Origin: Pontibacter populi
Lineage (GTDB): Bacteria; Bacteroidota; Bacteroidia; Cytophagales; Hymenobacteraceae
Direction: 5' to 3'
DNA: 64,000 bases
Assembly: GCF_019336435.1 (NCBI RefSeq)
Contig: NZ_JAHWXQ010000001.1
Location: 930,001 to 994,000 of the forward strand
Shown here piece by piece: positions 27,391 through 36,812 of the stretch. The notes beneath the pieces are model-generated. The model searched no databases. It saw only the letters and a program-made list of their open reading frames with translations, and was not told the origin of the DNA. The stretch's first letter is position 1. Each line of letters begins with the position of its first letter. The position numbers were made by a program, and so were the translations under genes.

Positions 27391-27417
27391 AAAGACGTTG
27401 TATAAAACAACGTCTTT
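27391..27417. terminator. Hairpin between the two tRNA genes
   Basis: AAAGACGTTGT (27391-27401) pairs perfectly with ACAACGTCTTT (27407-27417) around a 5-base loop. It could terminate on the minus strand, making the two tRNAs separate transcripts, or be a processing signal. Confidence 0.55.
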
Positions 27418-27431
27418 ATCTGCCTTTTTTG

Positions 27432-27504
27432 AGCGGGAGACGAGGTTCGAACTCGCGACCTCGACCTTGGCAAGGTCGCGCTCTACCAACTGAGCTACTC
27501 CCGC
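27432..27504 (-). tRNA. tRNA-Gly (anticodon GCC)
   Basis: The 73-base tRNA on the minus strand has acceptor GCGGGAG, D-arm GCTCAGTTGGTAGAGC, anticodon stem CGACC/GGTCG with loop TTGCCAA, and T-arm GGTTCGAACC-type sequence. The discriminator is T and the CCA is not encoded. Confidence 0.96.
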
Positions 27505-27708
27505 TTGAGTCAATCACTAATCCGCTTTTCGTTTCCGTCCCAGCGATTTAGTGATACAAAGATATAGACAAAATCTCACTTGTCAATAGCCTGCACAAAA
27601 AAAATCTTCACCTTTAGCGTTTCAGACTGATTTTCAGAGAGAAAAATTTTAAATTTATTGTTCTCCAGACTTATTCTATAGTTACAGGCTAAGTGCAGTC
27701 GCTACTTT

Positions 27709-28200
27709 CTACCTCAGTTTTACAGGAATCCAGATCTCTTCTTCCGATTCCGGGTTGTTTGGGCCCAGGTATTTTTTGCCCATTACATCAAAATGCGGCC
27801 TGTCATCGAGCACATAAACTGAATCCGGTAACCAGGAGCCATACATGTATTGGGCCGCTTCAAAGAAAGCACTATTCAGTCCTTTATAAATGAAGACAGC
27901 GTACAGCCCTGCTGGCAATGTAAAGGAGGTCATGCCTTCTGGTATCGTTTCAAAATCCGAAACTTCCATCGTCGCCCATTTCTCAAAAACTGTTTTGGGT
28001 GTAAACTCCTCTACATCCAGGCCACCATTAAACAACTGCACTGAATACAACAGCTCATCCACACTGTTACTGATCTCTTTACGCCGGGGCATAAACTGCT
28101 GCCACATGGCTATCGTGTTATCTTCAGCCAGGGAAGTATAGATCCGTAGTCCGACCAGTTTCTTTTCGCCGCACATGCGTATCTCGGGCTCCTGCATCAT
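27709..28200 (-). CDS. GyrI-like/AraC effector-binding domain protein
   Basis: The 163-residue stand-alone effector-binding domain has the GyrI-like pattern: KKLVGLRIYTSLAEDNT at the start, then LWQQFMPRRKEI, FTLPAGLYAVFIYKG (near 92-106), AAQYMYGSWLPDS and the final EIWIPVKL strand. Such domains bind small hydrophobic ligands and occur fused to AraC/MerR regulators or alone. The ligand is unknown. It lies just downstream of mutS on the same strand. Confidence 0.8.
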   Translation of the reverse strand: MMQEPEIRMCGEKKLVGLRIYTSLAEDNTIAMWQQFMPRRKEISNSVDELLYSVQLFNGGLDVEEFTPKTVFEKWATMEVSDFETIPEGMTSFTLPAGLYAVFIYKGLNSAFFEAAQYMYGSWLPDSVYVLDDRPHFDVMGKKYLGPNNPESEEEIWIPVKLR

Positions 28201-28231
28201 GTCTATAGTTTATGGGAATGTAATTCCTGTT

Positions 28232-30856
28232 TTACCGTACGGATTCTCCCTTTTCTTTTAACAGGCTTTTCAGCTCATTCAATTTCAGCAGCGCCTCTAC
28301 CGGAGTAATGGTATTGATATCCAGTTGCTCCAGCAGTTCTTTAGCGCGTACCAGTTGCGGGTCGTTCAGCTCAAACATACTTAGCTGGAAATTACTTTTT
28401 GGCGCGGACTTCATGCGCTGCTGCGGAGCCTGTTCCGATACTTTTTCTTTTTCCAGGTGATGCATGATCTCGTCGGCACGCAACACCACACTATTCGGCA
28501 TGCCGGCCATCTGGGCCACATGTATACCAAAACTATGTTCGCTGCCGCCTTCTACCAGCTTACGCATAAACAATATCTTACCACCTGCTTCGCGCACCGA
28601 TACATTATAGTTCTTCACACGTGGGAGCTCTTCGGCCAGCTGGTTTAGCTCATGGTAATGCGTCGCAAAAAGGGTTTTGCCTTTATACTTCGGATGATTG
28701 TGCAGGTGCTCCACAATCGCCCAGGCAATGGAAATACCGTCATAGGTACTTGTACCACGCCCGATTTCATCCATCAGTACTAAGCTTCTATCTGACAGGT
28801 TATTCAGGATACTGGCCGTCTCGGTCATCTCCACCATAAACGTAGATTCGCCTTTCGACAGGTTATCTGAAGCACCCACGCGGGTAAATATCTTGTCGAT
28901 GATGCCAATGCTGGCGGCCTCGGCAGGCACAAAGCAACCGATCTGCGCCATCAGAACGATAAGGGCAGTCTGGCGGAGCAGGGCACTTTTACCGGCCATG
29001 TTCGGCCCCGTAATGATGATCACCTGCTGGGCTTCGTTGTCCAGGAAAATATCGTTCGGCACGTAGGTTTCCCCAATCGGCAACTGCTTTTCGATAACCG
29101 GATGGCGGCCTTTTTTAATGTCGAGCACGTGGCTGTCGCTAACTTCGGGCTTGGTATAGTTGTTGGCCAGGGCTATAGTTGCAAACGAGCTCAGACAATC
29201 TATTACGCCAATCACTTTGGCATTCTGCTGTACTTGTGCCACATAATCCAAAGCGTGTAGCACCAGTTCGTTATACAACCCAAACTCTATACTATAGATG
29301 CGGTCTTCGGCATTCAGTATCTTCTCTTCGTAGGTCTTCAGCTCCTCTGTAATGTAGCGCTCGGCGTTTACCAGTGTCTGCTTTCTAATCCAAGTTGTTG
29401 GCACTTTATCTTTATGCGCGTTGCTGACTTCCAGGTAATAGCCGAAAACTTTGTTGTAAGCTATTTTAAGTGAGCTAATGCCGGTATTTTTCACTTCACG
29501 TTGCTGCAACTGTGCGAGGTAATCTTTCCCCGAAAAAGCAATAGCGCGCAGTTCATCCAGTTCCGCATGAATGCCGTCGTTGATCATATTGCCCTGGTTG
29601 GTGAGCATCGGTGGTTCCGGCTTTAGTATATTTTTGATCTCCTCGCGCAGGCCGTCGCAAGGCGTAAGCTGGGCAGCCAGTTTTTGCAAAGCTGCAATGT
29701 TGCTCAGTGCCAGGGCAGTCTGTATCGGAACTATAGCATCCAGCGCTTTGGAAAGCTGCACCAATTCCCGCGGATTTACCCGGCGCACAGCCACTTTTGA
29801 GATCAAACGTTCCAGGTCGTTTATTTGCTTCAAGTGCGTAGTAAGTTCTGTCAGCAGTTCGCGGTGCTGTGTTAGCGCTTCTACGGTATCCAGGCGGCGT
29901 TTAATCTGAGTCACATCTTTTAGCGGCAATACCACCCACTTTTTCAGCAAGCGAGCACCCATTGGCGTTACAGTCTGGTCCAGCACCTGAATCAGCGGCA
30001 CACCTTCCTGATGTTGCGGAAAAACAAGTTCCAGGTTTCGGATGGTGAATCTATCCAGCCAAACATATTTATCTTCTTCCAGGCGCGAGATGGTAGCAAT
30101 ATGGCTGATCTCCTTGTGCTGTGTTTCAGACAGATAATGAAGAATAGCGCCAGCCGAAATAATGCCTTCCACCATGCCTTCTATACCGAACCCTTTAAGG
30201 GAAGCAGTTCCAAACTGGCGGGTCAGCGACTCATAGGCGAAATCATAGTTGAAAACCCATTCTTCAAGGGCAAAATACCGAAAATCAGGGCCGTAACGCT
30301 CGGTAAAGGTTTCCTTTTCGCGTTTGCAGAATAGTACTTCGGATGGCGCAAGGCTTTGCAGCAGCTTACCAATATAGTTTCGGTCGCCTTGCGCGGTAAT
30401 AAATTCACCGGTAGATACATCCAGGAAAGAAACGCCCGTTTCTGTTTTTCCGAAATGCACGGCTGCCAGGTAATTGTTGCTGCGGCGCTCCAGTACCTGG
30501 TCGTTAAACGACACGCCCGGCGTTACCAACTCGGTTACACCGCGCTTCACAATGCCTTTTACTGATTTCGGGTCTTCCAGCTGGTCGCAGATAGCTACGC
30601 GCTCACCGGCACGTACCAGTTTTGGCAGATACGTATCCAGGGAGTGATGCGGAAAACCGGCCAATGCAATCTCGGAAGGCGAACCGGCGCCACGTTTCGT
30701 TAAAACGATATCTAAAATTTTACTTGCCTTTACAGCATCTTCGCCGAAAGTTTCATAAAAGTCCCCTACCCTGAACAGCAGTAATGCCCCCGGATGCTTC
30801 GCTTTTATAGCGTTGTACTGCTTCATCAGTGGGGTTACGGTGCTCTCTGCCTTCAT
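28232..30856 (-). CDS. mutS: DNA mismatch repair protein MutS
   Basis: This 874-residue MutS1 protein has the mismatch-recognition Phe-Tyr-Glu in GDFYETFGEDA (near residues 31-41), and connector, lever and clamp regions. The ATPase domain has Walker A GPNMAGKS, signature SKGESTFMVEM, Walker B LVLMDEIGRGTSTYDG and FATHYHEL. The C-terminus carries the short helix-turn-helix dimer region (TPVEALLKLNELKSLL). It recognises mismatches and recruits MutL. Several CTATAGTT copies are embedded in its codons. Confidence 0.97.
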   Translation of the reverse strand: MKAESTVTPLMKQYNAIKAKHPGALLLFRVGDFYETFGEDAVKASKILDIVLTKRGAGSPSEIALAGFPHHSLDTYLPKLVRAGERVAICDQLEDPKSVKGIVKRGVTELVTPGVSFNDQVLERRSNNYLAAVHFGKTETGVSFLDVSTGEFITAQGDRNYIGKLLQSLAPSEVLFCKREKETFTERYGPDFRYFALEEWVFNYDFAYESLTRQFGTASLKGFGIEGMVEGIISAGAILHYLSETQHKEISHIATISRLEEDKYVWLDRFTIRNLELVFPQHQEGVPLIQVLDQTVTPMGARLLKKWVVLPLKDVTQIKRRLDTVEALTQHRELLTELTTHLKQINDLERLISKVAVRRVNPRELVQLSKALDAIVPIQTALALSNIAALQKLAAQLTPCDGLREEIKNILKPEPPMLTNQGNMINDGIHAELDELRAIAFSGKDYLAQLQQREVKNTGISSLKIAYNKVFGYYLEVSNAHKDKVPTTWIRKQTLVNAERYITEELKTYEEKILNAEDRIYSIEFGLYNELVLHALDYVAQVQQNAKVIGVIDCLSSFATIALANNYTKPEVSDSHVLDIKKGRHPVIEKQLPIGETYVPNDIFLDNEAQQVIIITGPNMAGKSALLRQTALIVLMAQIGCFVPAEAASIGIIDKIFTRVGASDNLSKGESTFMVEMTETASILNNLSDRSLVLMDEIGRGTSTYDGISIAWAIVEHLHNHPKYKGKTLFATHYHELNQLAEELPRVKNYNVSVREAGGKILFMRKLVEGGSEHSFGIHVAQMAGMPNSVVLRADEIMHHLEKEKVSEQAPQQRMKSAPKSNFQLSMFELNDPQLVRAKELLEQLDINTITPVEALLKLNELKSLLKEKGESVR

Positions 30857-31230
30857 ACTATAGTTTAATTATGAATTCTGAATTAAGAATTATCAATGGG
30901 CTAACCCATCGCTGCCCCTCAATAGGGGAATTTTACTTTACTTCTCTTTCGAGCTTCCTACTGCCCTTTCGGACTTCCTAGTCCGAAAGCCAGCTGAAGC
31001 GGATTTCCTAATCCCCGTGTATCGAAAAACGCGGATTAGGAAATCCGCTTCAGCTATAGTTCCGGATTAAGAAATCCGAAACAGCTTATAGGCCAACTCA
31101 ACTATTCTACTACCTAACAATTTACAATAAACTATAAGTTTGATTTCTGAGCAAACAGCCTGACCTTTGCACGGGCAAAGCAACTATAGCTCTTTTGTCT
31201 TTAGTCAAACAGTCCTTTGTCTGTAAAAAA
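30857..31230. other. Divergent mutS/trmH spacer with nested palindromes
   Basis: This gene-free spacer contains three hairpins: CTTTCGGACT/AGTCCGAAAG (30966-30989, 4-base loop), a perfect 23-base inverted repeat (30992-31014 with 31033-31055, 18-base loop), and a diverged direct copy of its right arm (about 31062-31084). A CCCCTCAATAGGGG module at about 30915-30930 resembles the hairpin module of the large dispersed repeats. Confidence 0.7.
30992..31055. repeat. Perfect 23-base inverted repeat
   Basis: Arms 30992-31014 and 31033-31055 are exact reverse complements (core GCGGATTTCCTAATCC/GGATTAGGAAATCCGC) around CCGTGTATCGAAAAACGC. It is a REP-like element and too long for a simple operator. 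Confidence 0.85.
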
Positions 31231-31761
31231 ATGCGCAAACTCTCGATGGATGAACTTAACCGCGAGTCGGTTGAAGAATTCAAAAATAAGAAAAAAATAC
31301 CGTTAGTCTTGGTGCTTGACAATGTTCGGAGCCTGAATAATGTGGGTTCTGTATTCCGCACCGCCGATGCGTTTATGGTGGAGAAAATATACCTGTGCGG
31401 CATAACCGGCACTCCCCCGCACCGCGACATCGAGAAAACAGCTCTGGGTGCAACTGAGTCGGTAGAATGGGAACATGTGCCGGATACGCTGGAGTTGGTA
31501 CAGAAACTGAAAGAAGAGAACTATAAAATTGGTTCGGTGGAGCAGGCAGAGAACAGTCTGAAACTGAACGAATTTACACCTGAACCTGGCCAACATTATG
31601 CACTTGTGATGGGTAACGAAGTTTTCGGCGTAGAGCAGGAGGTGATCAACAATTCGGATTTCGTGCTGGAGATACCGCAGTTTGGCACCAAGCATTCGCT
31701 TAACATTTCGGTAGCTACCGGCGTGGTGGTCTGGGATTTCCTGAGCAAAACGATAGCATAG
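31231..31761 (+). CDS. SpoU/TrmH-family RNA 2'-O-methyltransferase
   Basis: This 176-residue SPOUT methyltransferase shows the three TrmH motifs: LDNVRSLNNVGSVFRTADAF (motif 1), VMGNEVFGVEQEV (motif 2) and SLNISVATGVVVWDFL (motif 3), forming the SAM-binding knot. It methylates ribose in tRNA or rRNA; the exact target is not predictable. ATG 31231 was preferred to the upstream start at 31195 because the conserved MRKLSMDELNR begins there. A terminator hairpin follows. Confidence 0.88.
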   Translation: MRKLSMDELNRESVEEFKNKKKIPLVLVLDNVRSLNNVGSVFRTADAFMVEKIYLCGITGTPPHRDIEKTALGATESVEWEHVPDTLELVQKLKEENYKIGSVEQAENSLKLNEFTPEPGQHYALVMGNEVFGVEQEVINNSDFVLEIPQFGTKHSLNISVATGVVVWDFLSKTIA

Positions 31762-31785
31762 TAAAGCGCAAACTATAGTTGCGAT

Positions 31786-31832
31786 AAGAAGGCAGCAGGT
31801 TCGGTATAGTTTGCCGGGCCTGCTGCCTTCTT
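31786..31832 (+). terminator. Terminator after the SpoU methyltransferase gene
   Basis: AAGAAGGCAGCAGG (31786-31799) pairs with CCTGCTGCCTTCTT (31819-31832). Confidence 0.75.
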
Positions 31833-32014
31833 AGTTTAATCCCACGCTTTTTCTCATTTGCTTTAAACCTATCGCCGGTTTGTTTGTCTTACTTACAGGT
31901 TTCTGTTGCCTGTTGCATCAGGTCAGCTATAGTTCAGAAACCATCCTGCGCCGTTCCAAACACTATCTCACCCTGTAGCGCGTTAAAATTTATAGCGAAT
32001 AGATAAACTGACGT

Positions 32015-34501
32015 ATGATATCAAGTTTTTACAGATCCCTGTTTTTCCTCACTTTCCTGATTCTTCCGGCTGCTTTATCAGCGCAAACACCAACTACAAC
32101 CTTGAGCAAAATATCAGGTACTTTGCAGGACGGAACCACTAAAGCTCCCGTAGGTTTTGCCAACGTGGTATTGCTTACTGCTACTGATTCGAGCCTTGTT
32201 ACGGGTGCCACTTCCGATATAGAAGGCAAATTTATACTTGATCGGGTGCCGGTGGGCAGGTTTGTACTTCGCGTTTCCATGGTGGGCTACCCTACAAAGT
32301 TTGTCCCGAACATAAACGTTACACCTACTTCAACCAGCGTATCCCTGGGCACTATCTCTCTCAAACCTACCTCTACACAACTAGGCGAAATTGAAGTTAT
32401 TACCGAGCGCGAACTGGTGCAATATGATCTCGATAAGAAAGTAGTGAACGTGAGCAAAGACATTGCAGCGCAAAGCGGCTCTGTGGCCGAAGTAATGCAG
32501 AACCTGCCATCTGTTACGGTGGATATAGATGGCAATGTGAGCATGCGTGGCAGCGAAAATGTAACCATACTGATCGACGGAAAACGCTCTGCTTTATCAA
32601 ACCTTACCCTCGATCAGATTCCGGCCAACCTGATTGAAAGCATTGAACTCATCACTAACCCATCTTCAAAATACAACCCGGAAGGTACGTCAGGCATCAT
32701 AAACCTGGTCATGAAGAAGGAAAAGAAACCGGGCTTTCATGGTTCGGCTTTGGTTACTGCGGGCACTTACGACAACTATAATACTTCCCTAAACCTGAAC
32801 TACAGATACTTTAAATGGTCACTGAACGGTGGCTACGATTTCAGGCAGCGTACACGCCCGGGCGAAAACAACAGTTTTACGACCAATTACCACCTGAACG
32901 ATACTGGCCAGCTTGACAGCACCAGCTACCGCCTGCAAAACAGTGACCGCAACAGCACTGATATTTCGCATAACTTCCGGTTTGGCGCAGATTATTACGT
33001 AACCCCAAAGATCACGCTATCAGGCTCTGCGTTGTACCGCTTTGGTCAGGACAAGGGCCGTAATGACATCCGTTACACTTTTTTAGATGAGAACCGTGAA
33101 CTGAGCGACATCAGGCTCCGCAATACCACCGAGCAGGAAGATGAAAAGGCTATCGACCTTACAGTAGGTTACCGCCAGACCTTCGACCAAAAGGGCCGGG
33201 AACTGACGGCTGATATAGTTTATAACACGAATGTTGATGATGAGGAAAGCCTTTTCAGGGAAGCTAGTCAGCTAAAGCCAGGCCTGCCTGACGTGCAGGA
33301 AACCCTGGTAGATGACGGCAACTATGAGCTTGAAGCAAAAGCCGATTACGTGCACCCGATAACAGAAAACAGTAACCTGGAAACTGGTTTTAGAAGCACC
33401 TTTGAGCGCCTGGATGAAGACTCGCGCTTTTTCACAAAGGACCCTGCGACTGATGAACTGGTGTTTAACAGTAAGATGAGCAACCATTTTGTGTACGATG
33501 AGATGGTGCACGCCCTCTATGCTAACTATAACAACAAGTTTAAAACTATAAGTTACCAACTCGGGCTCCGTGCAGAGCAGACCAACACCACTTCAGATCA
33601 GCGTACGCAGCACATAAAATCAGGTAACAACTATTTCAGCCTGTTCCCTACCCTTTTTATTACCAACGATTTCGACGACAACAACAAGGTGCAGTTCAGT
33701 TACAGCCGTCGCATTAACAGGCCGCGCAGCCGTTTCCTGAACCCTTTTGTAGATCGTTCTGATATTTATAACGTGAGCTACGGAAACCCGAAACTGAAGC
33801 CTGAATTCGTGAATTCGCTGGAGCTGGGTTACCTGCGTTATTTTGGCGATGCCTCTTTGAACAGCACTTTATTCTATCGCCATACTACTGATGAGATCGA
33901 GCGTTTCAGAACGGATACTTTAATTGTTGTGAACAATGGTATACAAAATGACACGATACCCGGCACACAGGTAACTTTCCTGAACCTGGCCAGCAATGCA
34001 TCTTATGGTGTGGAGTTTGGCGTAAATTACCCGGTTACCAACTGGTGGAAATTAAATGCCAGTATATCAGGCTACAGAACAGAGCTTAACACCACACAGG
34101 GAGATACCGAACTTAGCAGCAGCCGCATTAGCTGGAACACCAAACTGAACTCCACCATGACCGTTTGGAAAGACATGGACATACAACTTTCCGGCTTCTA
34201 TCGCGCTCCTTCCGCCGACATACAAGGCCGTATGGAACAGATGTTCAGTGCTGACCTGGGCATGAAAAAAGATGTGCTGAAAAAGAACGGTACAATTTCG
34301 CTCCGCGTGTCAGACCTCTTCAATACCCGGCAGTTTAATTTCCTGAGTTACGGCCCTACGTTCAGAACCGAAAGCGAGAACCGGCGCCAGAGCCGCATCA
34401 TTTACCTGGGCTTTACCTACCGCCTGAACAGTGAAGATAATCCGCGCAATCGCCGCCAGCAGGATGAGCAAAGTGGTGGAGATGATGAAGGTGAGTTTTA
34501 A
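32015..34501 (+). CDS. TonB-dependent receptor-like outer-membrane protein
   Basis: The protein has 828 residues: signal peptide (cleavage near LSAQ), an N-terminal carboxypeptidase-regulatory-like beta sandwich (ISGTLQDGTTKAPVGFANV to VSLGTISL, about 30-118), a plug domain (AEVMQNLPSVTVDIDGNVSMRGSENVTILIDG, about 160-195) and a 22-strand barrel of the OMP_b-brl_3 type. It probably imports a large ligand with TonB-ExbBD. The ligand is unknown and no SusD partner is adjacent. The C-terminal tail is Asp/Glu/Gln-rich rather than ending in an aromatic residue. Confidence 0.85.
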   Translation: MISSFYRSLFFLTFLILPAALSAQTPTTTLSKISGTLQDGTTKAPVGFANVVLLTATDSSLVTGATSDIEGKFILDRVPVGRFVLRVSMVGYPTKFVPNINVTPTSTSVSLGTISLKPTSTQLGEIEVITERELVQYDLDKKVVNVSKDIAAQSGSVAEVMQNLPSVTVDIDGNVSMRGSENVTILIDGKRSALSNLTLDQIPANLIESIELITNPSSKYNPEGTSGIINLVMKKEKKPGFHGSALVTAGTYDNYNTSLNLNYRYFKWSLNGGYDFRQRTRPGENNSFTTNYHLNDTGQLDSTSYRLQNSDRNSTDISHNFRFGADYYVTPKITLSGSALYRFGQDKGRNDIRYTFLDENRELSDIRLRNTTEQEDEKAIDLTVGYRQTFDQKGRELTADIVYNTNVDDEESLFREASQLKPGLPDVQETLVDDGNYELEAKADYVHPITENSNLETGFRSTFERLDEDSRFFTKDPATDELVFNSKMSNHFVYDEMVHALYANYNNKFKTISYQLGLRAEQTNTTSDQRTQHIKSGNNYFSLFPTLFITNDFDDNNKVQFSYSRRINRPRSRFLNPFVDRSDIYNVSYGNPKLKPEFVNSLELGYLRYFGDASLNSTLFYRHTTDEIERFRTDTLIVVNNGIQNDTIPGTQVTFLNLASNASYGVEFGVNYPVTNWWKLNASISGYRTELNTTQGDTELSSSRISWNTKLNSTMTVWKDMDIQLSGFYRAPSADIQGRMEQMFSADLGMKKDVLKKNGTISLRVSDLFNTRQFNFLSYGPTFRTESENRRQSRIIYLGFTYRLNSEDNPRNRRQQDEQSGGDDEGEF

Positions 34502-34606
34502 TTAGGTTTTCTTTCTAGTAGAGAGATAAAGTAAAAAACTACTTCGTCTGTTGAGGATCTTTTGTGTTTGTTATAGTTGGTTTATAGTTTTATAGTTAGC
34601 CATTTT

Positions 34607-35372
34607 GCTGGCGCGGGTTTGCAACCCGTGTCTACCTATGGTGTTGAGTTTGTAACTCAACTGGCCCGGCAGGGACAAGTATGGCAAAGGCTATTCTACT
34701 ATAGTTACCGATAGTCCAACCACCCCCAACCCCCTCCTTGTCTAAGGCGGGGAGCATGTCAGTTGTTGCTACCCCATCTATTATCCTGAAAGGATCTTGG
34801 TAGAGGGGAGGTAAGACTTTTACTATAGTTCATCTATCGTTTCATAGTTGCGGTTTTAACCCACCCCTACCCCTCCCGAGAGGGGAATTTCGGCTATAGT
34901 TGTAGTCAGTGGCTATAGTTTTATAGTTGCAGCGTTAACACCCTGTAGTCCCCTCAAGGGGACAATTCTGCCAGTACCAATTTCTAAACTATAGTTCTAT
35001 AGTTACACTCTATGAACAGGACAGGTTTACCTGTCCCTTTGGAATTACAACCGCGATCAAGCTACAGAACTATAGCTAGTCAAGTAAACAAGCTTTTACT
35101 ATCGAACTGATTTCAGTCTTTGGGTTGAGCGCCTTTGATTTATTGCGGTGCCGCTAGGCAATCCGAGGAACGAGGATAGTAAGAAAGCAGCAGCGCGATG
35201 CCCGAAGACGGGGCCTCCCGACCGTGAGGGCACAAAAGCCAGATTGAAACAATAGGTTCCTAGAGCTCCCAGGATGGGAGGATGTTCGAAGGGAAGGCTT
35301 GGTTCGGATTGTAAAAGACTTAAACTATAAGTTGAAATAGATTTCTCTCTTCATTCGCAATGACAAAAGAAG
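34607..35372 (+). repeat. Modular dispersed repeat, copy B
   Basis: The gap between convergent genes (34502-35420) holds no gene. Modules in order: GCGGGTTTGCAACCCGTG hairpin (34607-34632), GTTGAGT...ACTCAACTGGCCCGGCAGGGACA (to about 34677), CCACCCCCAACCCC...GGCGGGGAGC (about 34720-34754), CCCCTCCCGAGAGGGG (34856-34892), AGGACAGGTTTACCTGTCC (about 35018-35036), conserved core (35114-35238), CTAGAGCTCCCAGGAT box, and the ATTTCTCTC...AATGACA end module (about 35335-35366). Orientation is the same as in the other copies. Confidence 0.8.
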
Positions 35373-35420
35373 AACTATAGTCTAGACACTACCAAAAAAA
35401 ACATTAATTAAACCAACCCA

Positions 35421-36323
35421 TTAAAACCAAAGCTGCTGTGCTAACCGGAAAGTATTAGCATGCGCTTCTACAATATGAGCGATTTGCCTGGAGTAACCAC
35501 CACCCATACTTACTGCTACAGGCAAATTATTGCGCCGGCAAAGCTCCAGCACTGTGCGGTCGCGTTCTTTGCAACCGGCTATAGTCATGCCCAGTTTTCC
35601 CAGTTTATCTGTTGCCAATACATCAACTCCTGACTGGAAGAACACAAATTCCGGCTCCACTTTGTCTAGTAACCGCGGAAGTATAGTTTGCAGTTGGTGC
35701 AGGTAAGTTTTATCATCGGTGCCTTCGGCCAGTGGTATGTCTAGGTCTGATTGCTCTTTATGGAAAGGATAATTGTGCCCGCAATGCATACTGAAAGTAA
35801 AAACCCGCGGCTCGCTGGCAAAGATCTGCGCTGTGCCGTTACCCTGGTGCACGTCCAGGTCTATTACCAGCACTTTGGTTATACTTTTATAGTTGAGCAA
35901 ATACCTGGCAGCAATAGCGATATCGTTCAGTAAACAAAAGCCCTCTCCTCTGTCAGTAAAGGCGTGGTGCGTGCCGCCGGCAATGTTCATCCCGATGCCA
36001 AATTCAAGGGCAAATAAAGCTGCCTGCACGGTTCCATTCATAATCACGACTTCGCGGTCTACCAGCTCATCAGACAGCGGAAAGCCTGTTTTGCGGATCT
36101 CGGACGGGGTGAGTTGCAGCTGGCGCAGGCGATGCCAGTAATCGCTGTCGTGGGTATCAACTATAAATTTTTCTGGCAGAGGTTCCGGGGCAAATAAATT
36201 GGCCTCGGTTATAGTGCCTTCGTACAATAACTGCTCAGGCAGCAGGTCGTACTTGGCCATCGGGAAACGGTGACCTTCGGGCAAAGCGTGCGCAAACATC
36301 CGGGACCAGGCAATTTTTAGCAT
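35421..36323 (-). CDS. Histone-deacetylase-superfamily deacetylase
   Basis: The 300-residue arginase/HDAC-fold enzyme has GGTHHAFTDRGEGFCLLND (catalytic histidine pair), VLVIDLDVHQGNGTA (zinc ligands Asp and His) and FFQSGVDVLATDKLG (third zinc ligand Asp), and ends with MGGGYS. Bacterial members act on acetylpolyamines, acetoin-pathway proteins or other acetylated amines; the substrate is not evident. The start at 36323 (MLKIAWSRMF) was chosen because a -7 element lies just upstream and the family begins here. Confidence 0.88.
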   Translation of the reverse strand: MLKIAWSRMFAHALPEGHRFPMAKYDLLPEQLLYEGTITEANLFAPEPLPEKFIVDTHDSDYWHRLRQLQLTPSEIRKTGFPLSDELVDREVVIMNGTVQAALFALEFGIGMNIAGGTHHAFTDRGEGFCLLNDIAIAARYLLNYKSITKVLVIDLDVHQGNGTAQIFASEPRVFTFSMHCGHNYPFHKEQSDLDIPLAEGTDDKTYLHQLQTILPRLLDKVEPEFVFFQSGVDVLATDKLGKLGMTIAGCKERDRTVLELCRRNNLPVAVSMGGGYSRQIAHIVEAHANTFRLAQQLWF

Positions 36324-36327
36324 AACA

Positions 36328-36335
36328 CAAAGGTA
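36328..36335 (-). promoter_or_regulatory. -7 element of the deacetylase gene
   Basis: On the minus strand TACCTTTG matches TAnnTTTG and ends four bases before the ATG, implying a very short or absent leader. No clear -33 element is seen. Confidence 0.35.
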
Positions 36336-36491
36336 ACAACATTCCCCCACCTCAGGTTTATAATTGCCGCGCTAAACTATAAGCACACTTCCGGAATCCG
36401 TACAAAAACTAATGCAGTTAGCAGCTGAAAATGCGATGGTGTATAAGTTTTCAGAAGCCTCCTGTTTCTCATGAATTAGCCCGTTTTGAGA

Positions 36492-36538
36492 TGTGGACAA
36501 ATGTGGATAAGTGTGTTGAATCAACAAAGTTATCCACC
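36492..36538. promoter_or_regulatory. Cluster of three DnaA-box-like 9-mers
   Basis: TGTGGACAA (36492-36500), TGTGGATAA (36502-36510, exact complement of the consensus TTATCCACA) and TTATCCACC (36530-36538) lie within 47 bases. The last two are inverted around GTTGAATCAAC. It could be a DnaA-binding site, a minor origin element, or a dyad operator for a flanking gene. Confidence 0.45.
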
Positions 36539-36812
36539 ATTCAATGTTTACTTAGTGTTACCAACCTCCAAAAAGTGTTATATAATCCTATATCAAACCT
36601 GCAAAGTATAAATTCTGCTAAAATTTTTGTCAAGACAGTTAGCAAACTATAAACGGCTTTCATACTTATAGTTAGTCCTGAAACCATGCAAAAAGTGCGT
36701 ACTTCTGGCCGGACTTTTAAACTGCCGCAACTTTGCACATAGTAATTATAGTATACTGCTTATATAGAACCTCTTTTCACCCATGATCACCCTTCTGACA
36801 AAAATCACCATC

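Larger units (their letters stand above)
36324..36812. other. AT-rich spacer with DnaA-box-like cluster
   Basis: The spacer is divergent between the deacetylase and the barrel gene. No gene is evident. Besides the DnaA-box-like group (36492-36538), the right half is AT-rich (36540-36660) with scattered ACTATA/TATAGTT motifs. Confidence 0.5.

Noticed and set aside
27261..27551. Open frames on both strands across the tRNA genes.
   Set aside because: They are overlapped by two clear tRNA genes, so coding is not plausible.
36324..36812. Chromosomal origin of replication.
   Set aside because: Only three DnaA-like boxes are visible, no dnaA or gyrB is nearby, and left-hand genes run predominantly towards this site; kept only as a possible DnaA-binding cluster.
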